This document shows positions 43,825 to 52,394 of a stretch of 64,000 bases of DNA, piece by piece. The position numbers were made by a program, and so were the translations under genes. The first letter of the stretch is position 1. Each line of letters begins with the position of its first letter. Origin of the DNA: Flavobacteriaceae bacterium UBA3591. Its GTDB lineage: Bacteria > Bacteroidota > Bacteroidia > Flavobacteriales > Flavobacteriaceae. Below the pieces are notes generated by a model. The model saw only the letters and a list, made by a program, of their open reading frames with translations, made no database searches and was not told where the DNA came from. The stretch lies in NCBI GenBank assembly GCA_002375695.1, contig DFMO01000010.1, positions 5,940 through 69,939 on the forward strand, read 5' to 3'.

Positions 43825-44313
43825 TTACCCTATTATTTTCAGCATATAATCATAAAGTTCTCGCATTCCGGGTTTGCCTTTTTTCTTTCCAATACTGCCC
43901 GCAATATAGAGGAAAATCCAGGAGATTATTAATGCAATTGCTATGGTAATTTGAAGTGCAATTGAGTTGTTAAGGTTGTAATTAGAATACAGCCAAATTG
44001 CATTTACCATAAATAAAATACCCACTGCCACATGCAGAAAAATAAACATTGTCCACACGGTGGGATTGGGGCCAAAAAACCCGTGAATTCGCGCTGTATT
44101 GTCTTCGGTTTTAAAAATTTCTAAATGCAACTGGGGCGACCAAAAGTGTTCTTTTCTATTTGGAAGTTTAATAAATACGTGGTCGTCAACGCACGAAATA
44201 GTGTATTCACTTTCATCAAGTTTGGCCGCTTTAAATTTTTCGAGCAGTTGTTGCGGGGTGTCTTTTGTTTCTAATTTAAAGCGCGGCCTTAATACTATGT
44301 CGTTCGAAAGCAT
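43825..44313 (-). CDS. Two-helix membrane protein of unknown function
   Basis: This 162-residue protein has a soluble N-terminal part (1-90, with a FIKLPNRKEHFWSPQLHLEIFK strand region). Two membrane helices come next (about 93-112 and 118-142) and a basic tail (GKKKGKPGMRELYDYML). I do not recognise the family. It lies between era and der on the opposite strand, 12 bases past the era stop. Its start lies 55 bases before the der -7 box, so the two genes diverge from a short shared region. Confidence 0.75.
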   Translation of the reverse strand: MLSNDIVLRPRFKLETKDTPQQLLEKFKAAKLDESEYTISCVDDHVFIKLPNRKEHFWSPQLHLEIFKTEDNTARIHGFFGPNPTVWTMFIFLHVAVGILFMVNAIWLYSNYNLNNSIALQITIAIALIISWIFLYIAGSIGKKKGKPGMRELYDYMLKIIG

Positions 44314-44368
44314 TTCGATGTTATATTTATAATCGGTTAAAATAATATTTTTTCTGCCAACTAAAAGC

Positions 44369-44376
44369 TATTTTTG
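44369..44376 (+). promoter_or_regulatory. -7 box of der, which settles the der start
   Basis: TATTTTTG (44369-44376) is a perfect TAnnTTTG. The TTG at its end could be read as a start codon in the der frame, but it is promoter sequence. The ATG at 44395 is therefore the real start. Confidence 0.65.
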
Positions 44377-44394
44377 CAACCTAAAATTAACATT

Positions 44395-45699
44395 ATGAGT
44401 ATTGTTGCCGTAGTAGGAAGACCAAATGTAGGAAAATCTACTTTTTTTAATAGATTGATTCAACGCCGTGAGGCTATTGTCGATTCTACCAGTGGAGTAA
44501 CTCGCGACCGTCATTACGGAAAAAGTGATTGGAACGGAAAGGAGTTTTCTTTAATTGATACGGGCGGTTATGTAAAAGGAAGCGATGATATTTTTGAAGC
44601 CGAAATAGACAAACAAGTAGAATTGGCAATTGAAGAGGCCGATGCTATAATTTTTATGGTAGATGTTGAAAGCGGCGTAACCGGCATGGATCAAGAAGTT
44701 GCAAAATTATTACGCCGATCAAAAAAACCAATCTTTTTAGCAATTAATAAAGTAGATACTGCATCGCGAATGAATGATGCATTGGAGTTTTATTCGCTTG
44801 GGTTTGAAAATCAATACACCCTATCGAGCATTAACGGTAGTGGTACAGGCGATTTATTAGACGATTTGGTACAAGCGTTACCCGATAGAGAAGAGGCAGA
44901 CGATAGCGAATTGCCACGTTTTGCTGTAGTAGGAAGACCCAACGCAGGAAAATCGTCTTTTATTAATGCATTAATTGGCGAAGACAGATATATAGTTACC
45001 GATATTGCTGGTACCACACGAGATAGTATTGATACAAAATACAATCGTTTTGGTTTCGAATTTAATTTGGTCGATACCGCTGGAATTAGAAAAAAGAGCA
45101 AGGTAAAGGAAGATCTTGAGTTTTATTCGGTAATGCGAAGTGTACGCGCAATTGAACACTGCGATGTAATTATTTTAGTTTTTGATGCTACCCGTGGTTT
45201 TGATGGGCAGGTTGAAAATATTTTTTGGTTGGCACAACGCAACAATAAAGGTATTGTAATACTAGCAAATAAGTGGGATTTAATTGAAGATAAAGACACG
45301 AGTAGTGTAAAGAATTACGAAAAATACATCCGTCAGCAAATTGAACCTTTTGTAGATGTACCTATTATTTTTGTGTCTGTTTTAAACAAACAGCGTATTT
45401 ACAAAGCAATAGAAACGGCTGTCGATGTATATAAAAACCGAAGCAAAAAAGTTAAAACGAGCGAGTTAAACGATGTTATGCTTCCTATAATTGAAAACTA
45501 CCCGCCGCCGGCCTACAAAGCAAAATATGTTAAGATTAAATTCTGTACTCAGCTACCCACGCCGTATCCAAGTTTTGCATTTTTCTGTAATTTACCTCAA
45601 TACGTAAAAGAGCCGTACAAGCGTTTTATAGAAAACAAACTACGCGAAAATTTCGACTTTACAGGTGTGCCAATTACAGTGTATTTTAGAAAAAAATAA
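44395..45699 (+). CDS. der: Ribosome biogenesis GTPase Der
   Basis: Der (EngA) has two GTPase domains in tandem and acts in 50S assembly. The 434-residue protein from ATG 44395 shows GRPNVGKST (8-16), DTGGY and NKVD in the first domain, and GRPNAGKSS, DTAGI and NKWD in the second. A KH-like C-terminal domain follows (KVTSELN region to NKLRENFDFTGVPITVYFRKK). An in-frame TTG at 44374 would add seven residues but lies in the -7 box. The length is normal. Confidence 0.97.
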   Translation: MSIVAVVGRPNVGKSTFFNRLIQRREAIVDSTSGVTRDRHYGKSDWNGKEFSLIDTGGYVKGSDDIFEAEIDKQVELAIEEADAIIFMVDVESGVTGMDQEVAKLLRRSKKPIFLAINKVDTASRMNDALEFYSLGFENQYTLSSINGSGTGDLLDDLVQALPDREEADDSELPRFAVVGRPNAGKSSFINALIGEDRYIVTDIAGTTRDSIDTKYNRFGFEFNLVDTAGIRKKSKVKEDLEFYSVMRSVRAIEHCDVIILVFDATRGFDGQVENIFWLAQRNNKGIVILANKWDLIEDKDTSSVKNYEKYIRQQIEPFVDVPIIFVSVLNKQRIYKAIETAVDVYKNRSKKVKTSELNDVMLPIIENYPPPAYKAKYVKIKFCTQLPTPYPSFAFFCNLPQYVKEPYKRFIENKLRENFDFTGVPITVYFRKK

Positions 45700-45853
45700 G
45701 AGCCATAAGTTTTATAAATTCGAAGATTACCGAATTTGGAAATTTAATTTTTCGCACTTGGTTAATGGTATTCTCGTTTTTATATAGCAAATAGTGTATA
45801 TTGTTCATAGTTGTAATGATTTTATTAAATTAGCTTTAATAAATGCTATAATT

Positions 45854-46204
45854 ATGAAAAAAGTCTTAAAATGTTCTATTTTGCTAGTAGCAGTTTTTGC
45901 AGTCGCTTCGTGTACCTCGCCGCAGACTAATACTTCTAAAAGCACACGGCAATTAACAACACCCAAACCTGTTGTAAAAGAATACAAAGGCACTATAATT
46001 CACTCCGATGTAGAGGGTGATTGCGAATATGTTATTTTGCTCGATGGGAAGCGTTCAGTAATGTTAGACCCCATAAACTTACAAGGAAATTTTAAGCAAC
46101 ACGGAACTAAAATTTGGTTTACTTTTAGGTCTATGAAAATGCCCAATAGGTGCGAAAAAGCTAATCCAATTAGCATTACCGATATACGCACACGTACAAA
46201 ATAA
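45854..46204 (+). CDS. Small lipoprotein of unknown function
   Basis: This 116-residue protein has a signal peptide MKKVLKCSILLVAVFAVASC whose lipobox Cys is residue 20. A Ser/Thr-rich linker and a small folded domain follow (EYKGTIIHSDVEGDCEYVILLDGKRSVMLDPINL to FTFRSMKMPNRCEKANPISI). The two cysteines of this domain could form a disulfide. The pattern resembles small OB-like lipoprotein domains, but no named family is certain. The ATG at 45854 is chosen because the 20 residues before it in frame do not look like coding sequence and would bury the signal peptide. Confidence 0.75.
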   Translation: MKKVLKCSILLVAVFAVASCTSPQTNTSKSTRQLTTPKPVVKEYKGTIIHSDVEGDCEYVILLDGKRSVMLDPINLQGNFKQHGTKIWFTFRSMKMPNRCEKANPISITDIRTRTK

Positions 46205-46221
46205 TCGTACTTTAAATCTTC

Positions 46222-46255
46222 TCGAAATTTTGGACTTTTCGAAATTTTGGTCTTT
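46222..46255. repeat. Two tandem copies of a 17-bp sequence
   Basis: TCGAAATTTTGGACTTT (46222-46238) is followed at once by TCGAAATTTTGGTCTTT (46239-46255), with one difference. It lies between two convergent genes, 18 bases after the lipoprotein stop. Confidence 0.7.
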
Positions 46256-46290
46256 CTTAAAACTTTTTTTAGAAAGAAATCGTTGTGTGT

Positions 46291-47088
46291 TTACCAACCC
46301 CCACTAGCGCCACCGCCACCAAAACCGCCGCCGCCAAATCCACCGCCGAAGCCACCACCGCCACCAAAACTTCCACCGCCGCCAAAGCTGCCTCCGCCGC
46401 CGCCAAAACCACCGCGACCTAAACTGCTTAGCACAATAATATCAAGTAATGAGCTGCGACCGCCTCTTCCGCCGCCTCTTCCGCCTTTGCTAATTAAGGC
46501 TATAATGATGATGATAAAAACGAAAATGATAAAAAATGGAATAGGAGTTCCGTCCTTTTTGCTAAATTTTCTATCCTCCTTAAACTCACCTTTTAAAGCT
46601 GCGAAAATAGCATCACTTCCTTTGTCGAGACCCGCGTAGTAATTTCCTGTTTTAAATTCGGGAATCATTATGCGGTTGATGATTCTTTCAGACATTAAAT
46701 CGGTTACGCGGTATTCTATTCCGTAGCCTGTATTTATATCTACTCTTCGGTCGTCTTTAGCAAGTGTTATTACAATTCCGTTGTCTTCTCCTTTTTGGCC
46801 AATGCCCCATTTTTGCCCCCATTCGGCACCTAAAATTGAAATATCTTCACCATTTGTCGAGCCAATAATTATACAAACAATTTGAGTTGAAGTAGAATCG
46901 GCATAGCGAACCAGCTTATTTTCTAAAGCTGTTTGCTGTGCGGGAGTAAGCAAATTTATATAATCGTATACCGAAGTTTCTTTTTCAGGTTTGGGCGGGA
47001 TTTCATATTGAGCAGTTACAGGGTGAGCACAAAATGTAAATGCTAATATTACAAATATGAATTTATATTTCTGAAGAAAACTTTTCAT
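46291..47088 (-). CDS. TPM-domain membrane protein with a glycine-rich tail
   Basis: This 265-residue protein has a signal peptide (to about residue 26) and a TPM domain (about 35-165; YDYINLLTPAQQTALENKL, TQIVCIIIGSTNGEDI, DNGIVITLAKDDRRVDINTGYGIEYRVTD). One membrane helix follows (about 184-200) and then a tail of GGGGSFGGGG repeats ending in SGGW. The TPM domain of a plant homologue has phosphatase activity, but in bacteria the role is open. It is the last gene of a leftward cluster with another TPM gene and lemA, a common flavobacterial arrangement. Confidence 0.88.
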   Translation of the reverse strand: MKSFLQKYKFIFVILAFTFCAHPVTAQYEIPPKPEKETSVYDYINLLTPAQQTALENKLVRYADSTSTQIVCIIIGSTNGEDISILGAEWGQKWGIGQKGEDNGIVITLAKDDRRVDINTGYGIEYRVTDLMSERIINRIMIPEFKTGNYYAGLDKGSDAIFAALKGEFKEDRKFSKKDGTPIPFFIIFVFIIIIIALISKGGRGGGRGGRSSLLDIIVLSSLGRGGFGGGGGSFGGGGSFGGGGGFGGGFGGGGFGGGGASGGW

Positions 47089-47153
47089 TGCTTGATTTTA
47101 CTGGCTAAACAATTGAGGGTGTATAGCAGTGATTGTAATTAAAAAAGGATAAA

Positions 47154-47621
47154 TTATCCTACAGATATATCATCTGGTAATTCGTTTTTATCATTTTTTT
47201 GATAAGGGAAGTGTTTCTTTAATTGTTCTCCAGCTTTTAGAATTCCTTCAACCAAACCTTTTCTCATATCACCGTTTTTAAAATGGTTTATAATTATGTC
47301 TTTGGTGCTTTCCCAAAAGTTTTGACCCACAATATCGTTAATACCCTTGTCTCCCATAATAACAAGGGTTCTATCATTTACAGCAACGTAAATTAAAACG
47401 CCGTTGCGTGCTTTGGTGTTTGCCATATTTAACATATCGAAAACTTCGGCAGCACGGTCAAAGGCATCAATATGTTCGTTGGGATTTTCGGTTGAAATAG
47501 AACTGGGTTCCAAATGTACTCGAATTTCACCCGAAGTGTTTTTTTCAGAAATACGAATGGCTTCAATAATTGCAGCTTCTTCTTCTGCAGTAAGAAAATC
47601 TTCTACTTTTGATGTTTTCAT
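47154..47621 (-). CDS. TPM-domain protein without signal peptide
   Basis: This 155-residue protein consists mainly of one TPM domain (AAIIEAIRISEKNTSGEIRVHLEP, NGVLIYVAVNDRTLVIMGDKGINDIVG, GILKAGEQLKKHFPYQ). It has no signal peptide or membrane helix, unlike its neighbour, so it may act in the cytosol. It starts 6 bases after lemA ends and is followed by the larger TPM gene after 65 bases. The pair looks like two diverged members of one family used together. Confidence 0.88.
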   Translation of the reverse strand: MKTSKVEDFLTAEEEAAIIEAIRISEKNTSGEIRVHLEPSSISTENPNEHIDAFDRAAEVFDMLNMANTKARNGVLIYVAVNDRTLVIMGDKGINDIVGQNFWESTKDIIINHFKNGDMRKGLVEGILKAGEQLKKHFPYQKNDKNELPDDISVG

Positions 47622-47627
47622 GGCCGT

Positions 47628-48236
47628 TTAGTTTTTATCGTTTCCAAAATCAAAATCTACCTCTGGCGCGTTTTCGCTACCGGCATCTGCCTTAAAGTAA
47701 GCCTTTTCATCAAATCCTAAAATACCTGCAAATAGCTTGGTAGGAAATTGTTTTACTTCGGTATTAAAAAGTCGTGCTTGCTCGTTAAACCTATTTCTTT
47801 CAACATTAATACGGTTTTCTGTGCGCTCTAATTCGTTTATTAATTCTTTAAAATTTTCATTGGCTTTTAAGTCTGGATACCTTTCAAAAACTGCTAATAG
47901 ACGCGATAATGCTGAGGTTACTCCAGCTTGTGCTTGTTGAAATTGGGCTAACTGTTCTGGAGTTATATTGGACGGATCTACATTAATGGAGGTGGCTTTG
48001 CTTCGCGCTTCGGTAACTGCTATTAAAGTTTCTTGTTCAAACTCTGCATAACCTTTAGCGGTATTTACAATATTCGGGATTAAATCTGCACGACGTTGGT
48101 AGGAGCTTTCTACATTTCCCCATTGGGCGGTAGCTTTTTCATCGAGTACAACTAATCTATTGTTGAGATTGGCCATATATGCTCCAATGATGAAAATAAC
48201 GCCAAGAATAATAATTATAGGTAACCACTTTTTCAT
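47628..48236 (-). CDS. lemA: LemA family membrane protein
   Basis: This 202-residue protein has one N-terminal membrane helix (residues 4-23) and a cytosolic or periplasmic helical bundle of the LemA type. Recognisable segments are NNRLVVLDEKATAQWGNVESSYQRRADLIPNIVNTAKGYAEFEQETL and EARSKATSI. The C-terminal end has FPTKLFAGILGFDEKAYFKAD. Its role in bacteria is not settled. It is followed in the same direction by two TPM genes with gaps of 6 and 65 bases, and preceded by a merR gene 13 bases away. Confidence 0.93.
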   Translation of the reverse strand: MKKWLPIIIILGVIFIIGAYMANLNNRLVVLDEKATAQWGNVESSYQRRADLIPNIVNTAKGYAEFEQETLIAVTEARSKATSINVDPSNITPEQLAQFQQAQAGVTSALSRLLAVFERYPDLKANENFKELINELERTENRINVERNRFNEQARLFNTEVKQFPTKLFAGILGFDEKAYFKADAGSENAPEVDFDFGNDKN

Positions 48237-48249
48237 GATAATATTGATT

Positions 48250-48579
48250 TTAGAGATGATCTTTAATTTTAATTAATTCAGATTTTATAGATTCTAATTT
48301 GCGAATTATTTCAAATTGGTTTAAGGTTTTTTTCTTGTTTTCTTTTAAATGCACTTTGGCACCATCTAAAGTAAAGCCACGTTCTTTAACCAAATGATAA
48401 ATAAGCTCGAGGTTTTTAACGTCTTCGGGGGTAAATTTACGGTTGCCCTTTGCATTTTTTTTCGGCTTTATTATATCAAATTCTTTTTCCCAAAAACGTA
48501 TTAACGATGTATTCACACCAAAAGCGTCGGCAACTTCGCCAATGCTGTAATATAGTTTTTCGGGTAAATTTATATGCAC
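48250..48579 (-). CDS. MerR family transcriptional regulator
   Basis: This 109-residue protein has a MerR-type winged helix at its N-terminus (YYSIGEVADAFGVNTSLIRFWEKEFDIIKPKKNAKGNRKFTPEDV). A coiled-coil dimerisation helix then runs to the C-terminus (about residues 65-105). There is no cysteine-rich effector site, so no metal or thiol ligand can be assigned. It lies between the M23 peptidase gene and lemA on the same strand with short gaps, and may control this cluster. Confidence 0.9.
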   Translation of the reverse strand: MHINLPEKLYYSIGEVADAFGVNTSLIRFWEKEFDIIKPKKNAKGNRKFTPEDVKNLELIYHLVKERGFTLDGAKVHLKENKKKTLNQFEIIRKLESIKSELIKIKDHL

Positions 48580-48630
48580 GATTTAAGTTAAAAATTAGTC
48601 AATTTTTACTGCTTTAAAATTTCGGTATAA

Positions 48631-49608
48631 TTAGTCAAGCGATTGGTTTTCTTCTTGCGACTTTCGTAGCATTTCAGAAAATTCTTCGGCTGTTAAGCTA
48701 CCGTAGTAAAAGTTTATTGGGTTAATACGTTCGCCATCCTTAAAAACTTCGTAGTGGCAGTGCGGGGCTTCACTTCTCCCTGTACTTCCTACAAAACCTA
48801 TTACATCGCCACGTTTTACAGTTTCGCCAACACGTACATTGTATTTGTAAAGGTGGGCGTACAAGCTTTTGTAGCCGTAGCCGTGATCAACTACAATGTG
48901 TTTTCCATAACCAGAGGCTCTATTATCGGCACGTACAATTTTTCCGTTACCCGTAGCATAAACCGGGGTGCCGCGCGGCGCAGTAAAATCCATTCCATAA
49001 TGAAACTTTCTCGCCTTGGTAAAAGGGTCTGTTCTATAACCAAACCCAGAGGCCATACGAGTTAAATCTTCGTTATTTACGGGTTGAATTGCGGGAATTG
49101 CCTCTAAAAGCTTGCTTTTTTCTTCGGCAAGTTTAGCAATTTCATCTAACGATTTTGACTGGATTACAATTTGTTTTGTTAAAATATCGAGATTGCGGGT
49201 TGTGTTTACAATTAACTTTGAATTGTCAAAACCTTCTAAATCTTTATAGCGGTTAATCCCACCAAACCCAGCTCTTCGTTGTTCGTCGGGGATAGGATTA
49301 GACTCAAAATACACGCGGTACAAATTATTGTCTCTTTCTTCAATCTCGGCAAGAACCGTTTGCGCCTGCTCAATTTTTTTGTTTAAAAGCTCAAATTGAA
49401 GTTGCATATTGTTGAGCTCGCGTTGAAGCGCCAACTCCTTTGGAGTTTGAACCTGCGGAAGGTTTATATACAGTAAAAAAAACAAGAACCCGCTTAATAT
49501 AATTCCTAAAAAACTAAGCGTGAAAATCTTTAGTTTTCTGCCTTTTTTTCTTTCTATTTTTCTATACGAGAGCGTTTCGCTATCGTAGTAATATTTAACC
49601 TTAGACAT
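48631..49608 (-). CDS. M23 family metallopeptidase, membrane-anchored
   Basis: This 325-residue protein has a cytosolic basic start, one membrane helix (about residues 29-48) and a periplasmic coiled coil (about 58-100 and 145-175). The C-terminal LytM/M23 domain has HYGMDFTAPRGTPVYATGNGKIV (zinc ligands His and Asp) and HCHYEVFKDG (His-x-His). All M23 metal ligands are present, so it should cut peptidoglycan cross-links. The layout matches envelope-anchored hydrolases of cell division or elongation in this phylum. It is the first gene of a leftward cluster with merR, lemA and two TPM genes. Confidence 0.92.
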   Translation of the reverse strand: MSKVKYYYDSETLSYRKIERKKGRKLKIFTLSFLGIILSGFLFFLLYINLPQVQTPKELALQRELNNMQLQFELLNKKIEQAQTVLAEIEERDNNLYRVYFESNPIPDEQRRAGFGGINRYKDLEGFDNSKLIVNTTRNLDILTKQIVIQSKSLDEIAKLAEEKSKLLEAIPAIQPVNNEDLTRMASGFGYRTDPFTKARKFHYGMDFTAPRGTPVYATGNGKIVRADNRASGYGKHIVVDHGYGYKSLYAHLYKYNVRVGETVKRGDVIGFVGSTGRSEAPHCHYEVFKDGERINPINFYYGSLTAEEFSEMLRKSQEENQSLD

Positions 49609-49623
49609 GCGTTAAAAAATTGC

Positions 49624-49631
49624 TATTTTTG
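49624..49631 (+). promoter_or_regulatory. Candidate -7 box of alaS
   Basis: TATTTTTG lies 98 bases before the alaS ATG, directly before a strong palindrome. It faces the M23 promoter at 49670-49701, so the two early transcripts would overlap. Confidence 0.45.
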
Positions 49632-49648
49632 CGCGATGCTTATCGCGC
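49631..49648. other. Palindrome between the M23 gene and alaS
   Basis: GCGCGAT (49631-49637) and ATCGCGC (49642-49648) pair perfectly around GCTT. It lies in the overlapping leaders of two opposed genes and could be an operator or an RNA hairpin. Confidence 0.6.
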
Positions 49649-49669
49649 GAAGTAAAGGTAACGTTTTTA

Positions 49670-49701
49670 CAAAGATAGAAATTGTTTATCTCTGCGCCCA
49701 A
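49670..49701 (-). promoter_or_regulatory. Promoter of the M23 peptidase gene
   Basis: On the minus strand TTG (49701-49699), a 21-base spacer and a perfect TATCTTTG (49677-49670) fit the Bacteroidota pattern. It lies 61 bases before the ATG. Confidence 0.65.
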
Positions 49702-49729
49702 GCTTTAATTTAGCATAATTTTATAACAC

Positions 49730-52342
49730 ATGACATCTAAGGAAATACGGTCCCAATTTTTAGAATTTTTTAAATCGAAACAACACACCATCGTGCCTTC
49801 TGCACCTATGGTTGTAAAAAACGATCCAACGCTAATGTTTATCAATAGCGGAATGGCACCGTTTAAAGAGTATTTTTTAGGAAATGCACAGCCTAAAAGC
49901 AATCGTATTGCCGATACTCAAAAATGTCTTCGTGTAAGCGGAAAACACAACGATTTGGAAGAAGTGGGTATGGATACCTACCATCATACTATGTTTGAAA
50001 TGCTCGGCAATTGGAGTTTTGGCGATTATTTTAAAGAAGAAGCAATTGCGTGGGCGTGGGAGCTTTTAACCGAAGTTTATAAAATTGATAAAGAAAGCTT
50101 GTATGTAACCATTTTTGAAGGCGATAAAAATGAAGGCCTAGAGCGCGATACCGAAGCCTACAATCTTTGGAAACAATTTGTACCCGAAGACCGTATTTTA
50201 AACGGAAATAAAAAAGATAATTTCTGGGAAATGGGCGACCAAGGCCCCTGTGGCCCTTGTAGCGAAATTCATATAGATATACGTTCTGCCGAAGAGAAAG
50301 CAAAAGTGTCGGGGAAAGATTTGGTTAATAAAGACCATCCACAAGTTGTTGAAGTTTGGAATTTGGTATTTATGCAATTCAATCGAAAAGCAAACGGTAG
50401 TCTCGAAAAATTGGCAGCCCAACACGTAGATACTGGGATGGGCTTTGAACGTTTATGCATGGCTTTGCAAAATAAGGAGAGCAATTACGACACCGATGTG
50501 TTTACACCCCTTATTCGCGAAATTGAAGCTATTACCAATTCAAAATACGGACAAGACCAAAAAGTAGATATTGCAATTCGCGTTATTGCAGACCACGTAA
50601 GAGCGGTTGCATTTTCTATTGCCGATGGCCAACTACCAAGCAACACGGGCGCAGGTTATGTTATTCGCCGAATTTTACGCCGTGCTATTCGTTACGGATT
50701 TACCTTTTTAAATAAAAAAGAACCGTTTATTTTTAAATTGGTCGCTACCCTTAGTTCGCAAATGGGGGAGGCTTTTCCCGAACTTAATTCCGAAAAGAAT
50801 TTAATTACCAATGTAATTCGTGAAGAAGAACAATCGTTTCTTCGTACCCTCGATCAAGGTTTAGTCCTGCTCGAAAACATTATTGAAGCAGCAGATTCTA
50901 ACGAAATTTCGGGTAAAAAGGCGTTCGAGTTGTACGATACTTTTGGGTTCCCCATAGATTTAACTGCTTTAATTTTACGCGAGCGCGGTTATACTTTAAA
51001 TGAAAAAGAATTTGATAAAGAGCTACAAAAACAAAAAGATCGGTCGCGTGCGGCTACAAAAGTAGAAACTGGCGATTGGGTGGTTTTGGAAACCGATGAT
51101 GTAGAAGAATTTGTAGGGTATGATACGCTTAAAACGCAAGTAAAAATTACACGATATAGAAAAGTTGAAAGTAAAAAAGAAGGCGAAATGTATCAGCTTG
51201 TTTTCAATCTCACTCCCTTTTATCCCGAAGGAGGCGGGCAAGTGGGCGATAAAGGCTATTTAGAAGCTGCAGATGGCGGAGTAACCTATATTGTAGACAC
51301 CAAAAAAGAAAACAACCTTATCATTCACTTTTCAAAAACACTACCACGAAACCCCGCTGCTACGTTTAAAGCGGTGGTAGATGAAAAGCAACGAACCCGT
51401 ACTGCCTCTAACCATACAGCAACACACCTGCTGCACCAAGCTTTGCGCAATATTTTAGGAGACCATGTTACCCAAAAAGGAAGTATGGTTCACAGCCGAA
51501 ATTTACGGTTCGATTTTTCACATTTTTCAAAAGTTACCGATGAAGAATTAAAACAAGTTGAAGATTTTGTAAATGCGCGAATTCGCGACGGGATTGCGTT
51601 GGAAGAAAAACGAAATATTCCTTACAATAAAGCAATTGAAGAAGGTGCTTTAGCCTTGTTTGGTGAAAAATACGGCGATGCTGTTCGTGCCATAAAATTT
51701 GGAAAATCCATGGAGTTGTGCGGCGGAACTCACGTGCAAAACACCAACGATATTTGGCATTTTATAATTACTTCAGAAGGGGCAGTTGCATCAGGGATAC
51801 GCCGTATTGAGGCAATTACTGGCGACGCCGCTAAGCAATATTTTATCGATAGAAGCCAGTCTTTTGCTTCGTTACAAAAAGCATTAAACAACGCAAAAGA
51901 TCCTGTAAAAGCTGTTAAAACTTTACAAGATGAAAACAGTGCTTTGCAAAAACAAATTCAGCAGTTGTTAAAAGATAAAGCAAAGAATTTAAAAAGCAAT
52001 CTAAAAACTGAATTTACCGAAATTAACGGGATTAACTTTTTAGCAAAGAAAATAGATTTAGATGCTGCCGGAATGAAAGATTTAGCTTTTGAAATAGGCG
52101 GTGAAACAGATAATTTATTTTTGGTTTTTGGTGCCGAACACAATGGCAAAGCATTGTTAGCGTGCTATATTTCAAAAAATTTAGTTACCGAAAAAGATTT
52201 AAATGCCGGAAAAGTTGTGCGCGAATTGGGTAAATTTATTCAAGGCGGGGGTGGAGGCCAACCGTTTTTTGCAACTGCAGGGGGTAAAAATCCTGCCGGA
52301 ATTGATGAAGCTTTAGAAAAAGCTAAAGATTATATAAACTAG
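49730..52342 (+). CDS. alaS: Alanyl-tRNA synthetase
   Basis: This enzyme charges tRNA-Ala with alanine and edits mischarged serine. The 870-residue protein has the class II catalytic domain (KQHTIVPSAPMVVKNDPTLMFINSGMAPFKEYFLG, GNWSFGDYF, GDQGPCGPCSEIH, GAGYVIRRILRRAIRYG). An editing domain follows with HTATHLLHQALR and CGGTHVQNTNDI, then a C-terminal C-Ala domain ending FIQGGGGGQPFFATAGGKNPAG. The length is normal. A hairpin follows the gene before the GSCFA gene. Confidence 0.97.
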   Translation: MTSKEIRSQFLEFFKSKQHTIVPSAPMVVKNDPTLMFINSGMAPFKEYFLGNAQPKSNRIADTQKCLRVSGKHNDLEEVGMDTYHHTMFEMLGNWSFGDYFKEEAIAWAWELLTEVYKIDKESLYVTIFEGDKNEGLERDTEAYNLWKQFVPEDRILNGNKKDNFWEMGDQGPCGPCSEIHIDIRSAEEKAKVSGKDLVNKDHPQVVEVWNLVFMQFNRKANGSLEKLAAQHVDTGMGFERLCMALQNKESNYDTDVFTPLIREIEAITNSKYGQDQKVDIAIRVIADHVRAVAFSIADGQLPSNTGAGYVIRRILRRAIRYGFTFLNKKEPFIFKLVATLSSQMGEAFPELNSEKNLITNVIREEEQSFLRTLDQGLVLLENIIEAADSNEISGKKAFELYDTFGFPIDLTALILRERGYTLNEKEFDKELQKQKDRSRAATKVETGDWVVLETDDVEEFVGYDTLKTQVKITRYRKVESKKEGEMYQLVFNLTPFYPEGGGQVGDKGYLEAADGGVTYIVDTKKENNLIIHFSKTLPRNPAATFKAVVDEKQRTRTASNHTATHLLHQALRNILGDHVTQKGSMVHSRNLRFDFSHFSKVTDEELKQVEDFVNARIRDGIALEEKRNIPYNKAIEEGALALFGEKYGDAVRAIKFGKSMELCGGTHVQNTNDIWHFIITSEGAVASGIRRIEAITGDAAKQYFIDRSQSFASLQKALNNAKDPVKAVKTLQDENSALQKQIQQLLKDKAKNLKSNLKTEFTEINGINFLAKKIDLDAAGMKDLAFEIGGETDNLFLVFGAEHNGKALLACYISKNLVTEKDLNAGKVVRELGKFIQGGGGGQPFFATAGGKNPAGIDEALEKAKDYIN

Positions 52343-52354
52343 TGAATATTTAAA

Positions 52355-52384
52355 AACCCCAAGGGTTCTAAAGCTTTTGGGGTT
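52355..52384. terminator. Hairpin between alaS and the GSCFA gene
   Basis: AACCCCAA (52355-52362) pairs perfectly with TTGGGGTT (52377-52384). No long T-tract follows on the plus strand, so it may only weaken read-through. Confidence 0.6.
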
Positions 52385-52394
52385 ACTATAAAAA

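Noticed and set aside
44374..44394. TTG start for Der seven codons upstream
   Set aside because: The TTG is the end of the TATTTTTG -7 box, and Der proteins normally begin just before the first GTPase motif, as from ATG 44395.
46222..46255. 17-bp tandem duplication as a regulatory array
   Set aside because: Only two copies, between two convergent genes, with no dyad symmetry; most simply a local slippage event.
46247..46639. Proline-rich open frame on the plus strand
   Set aside because: It is the reverse complement of the glycine-rich tail of the TPM protein; runs of GGN codons give runs of proline on the other strand.
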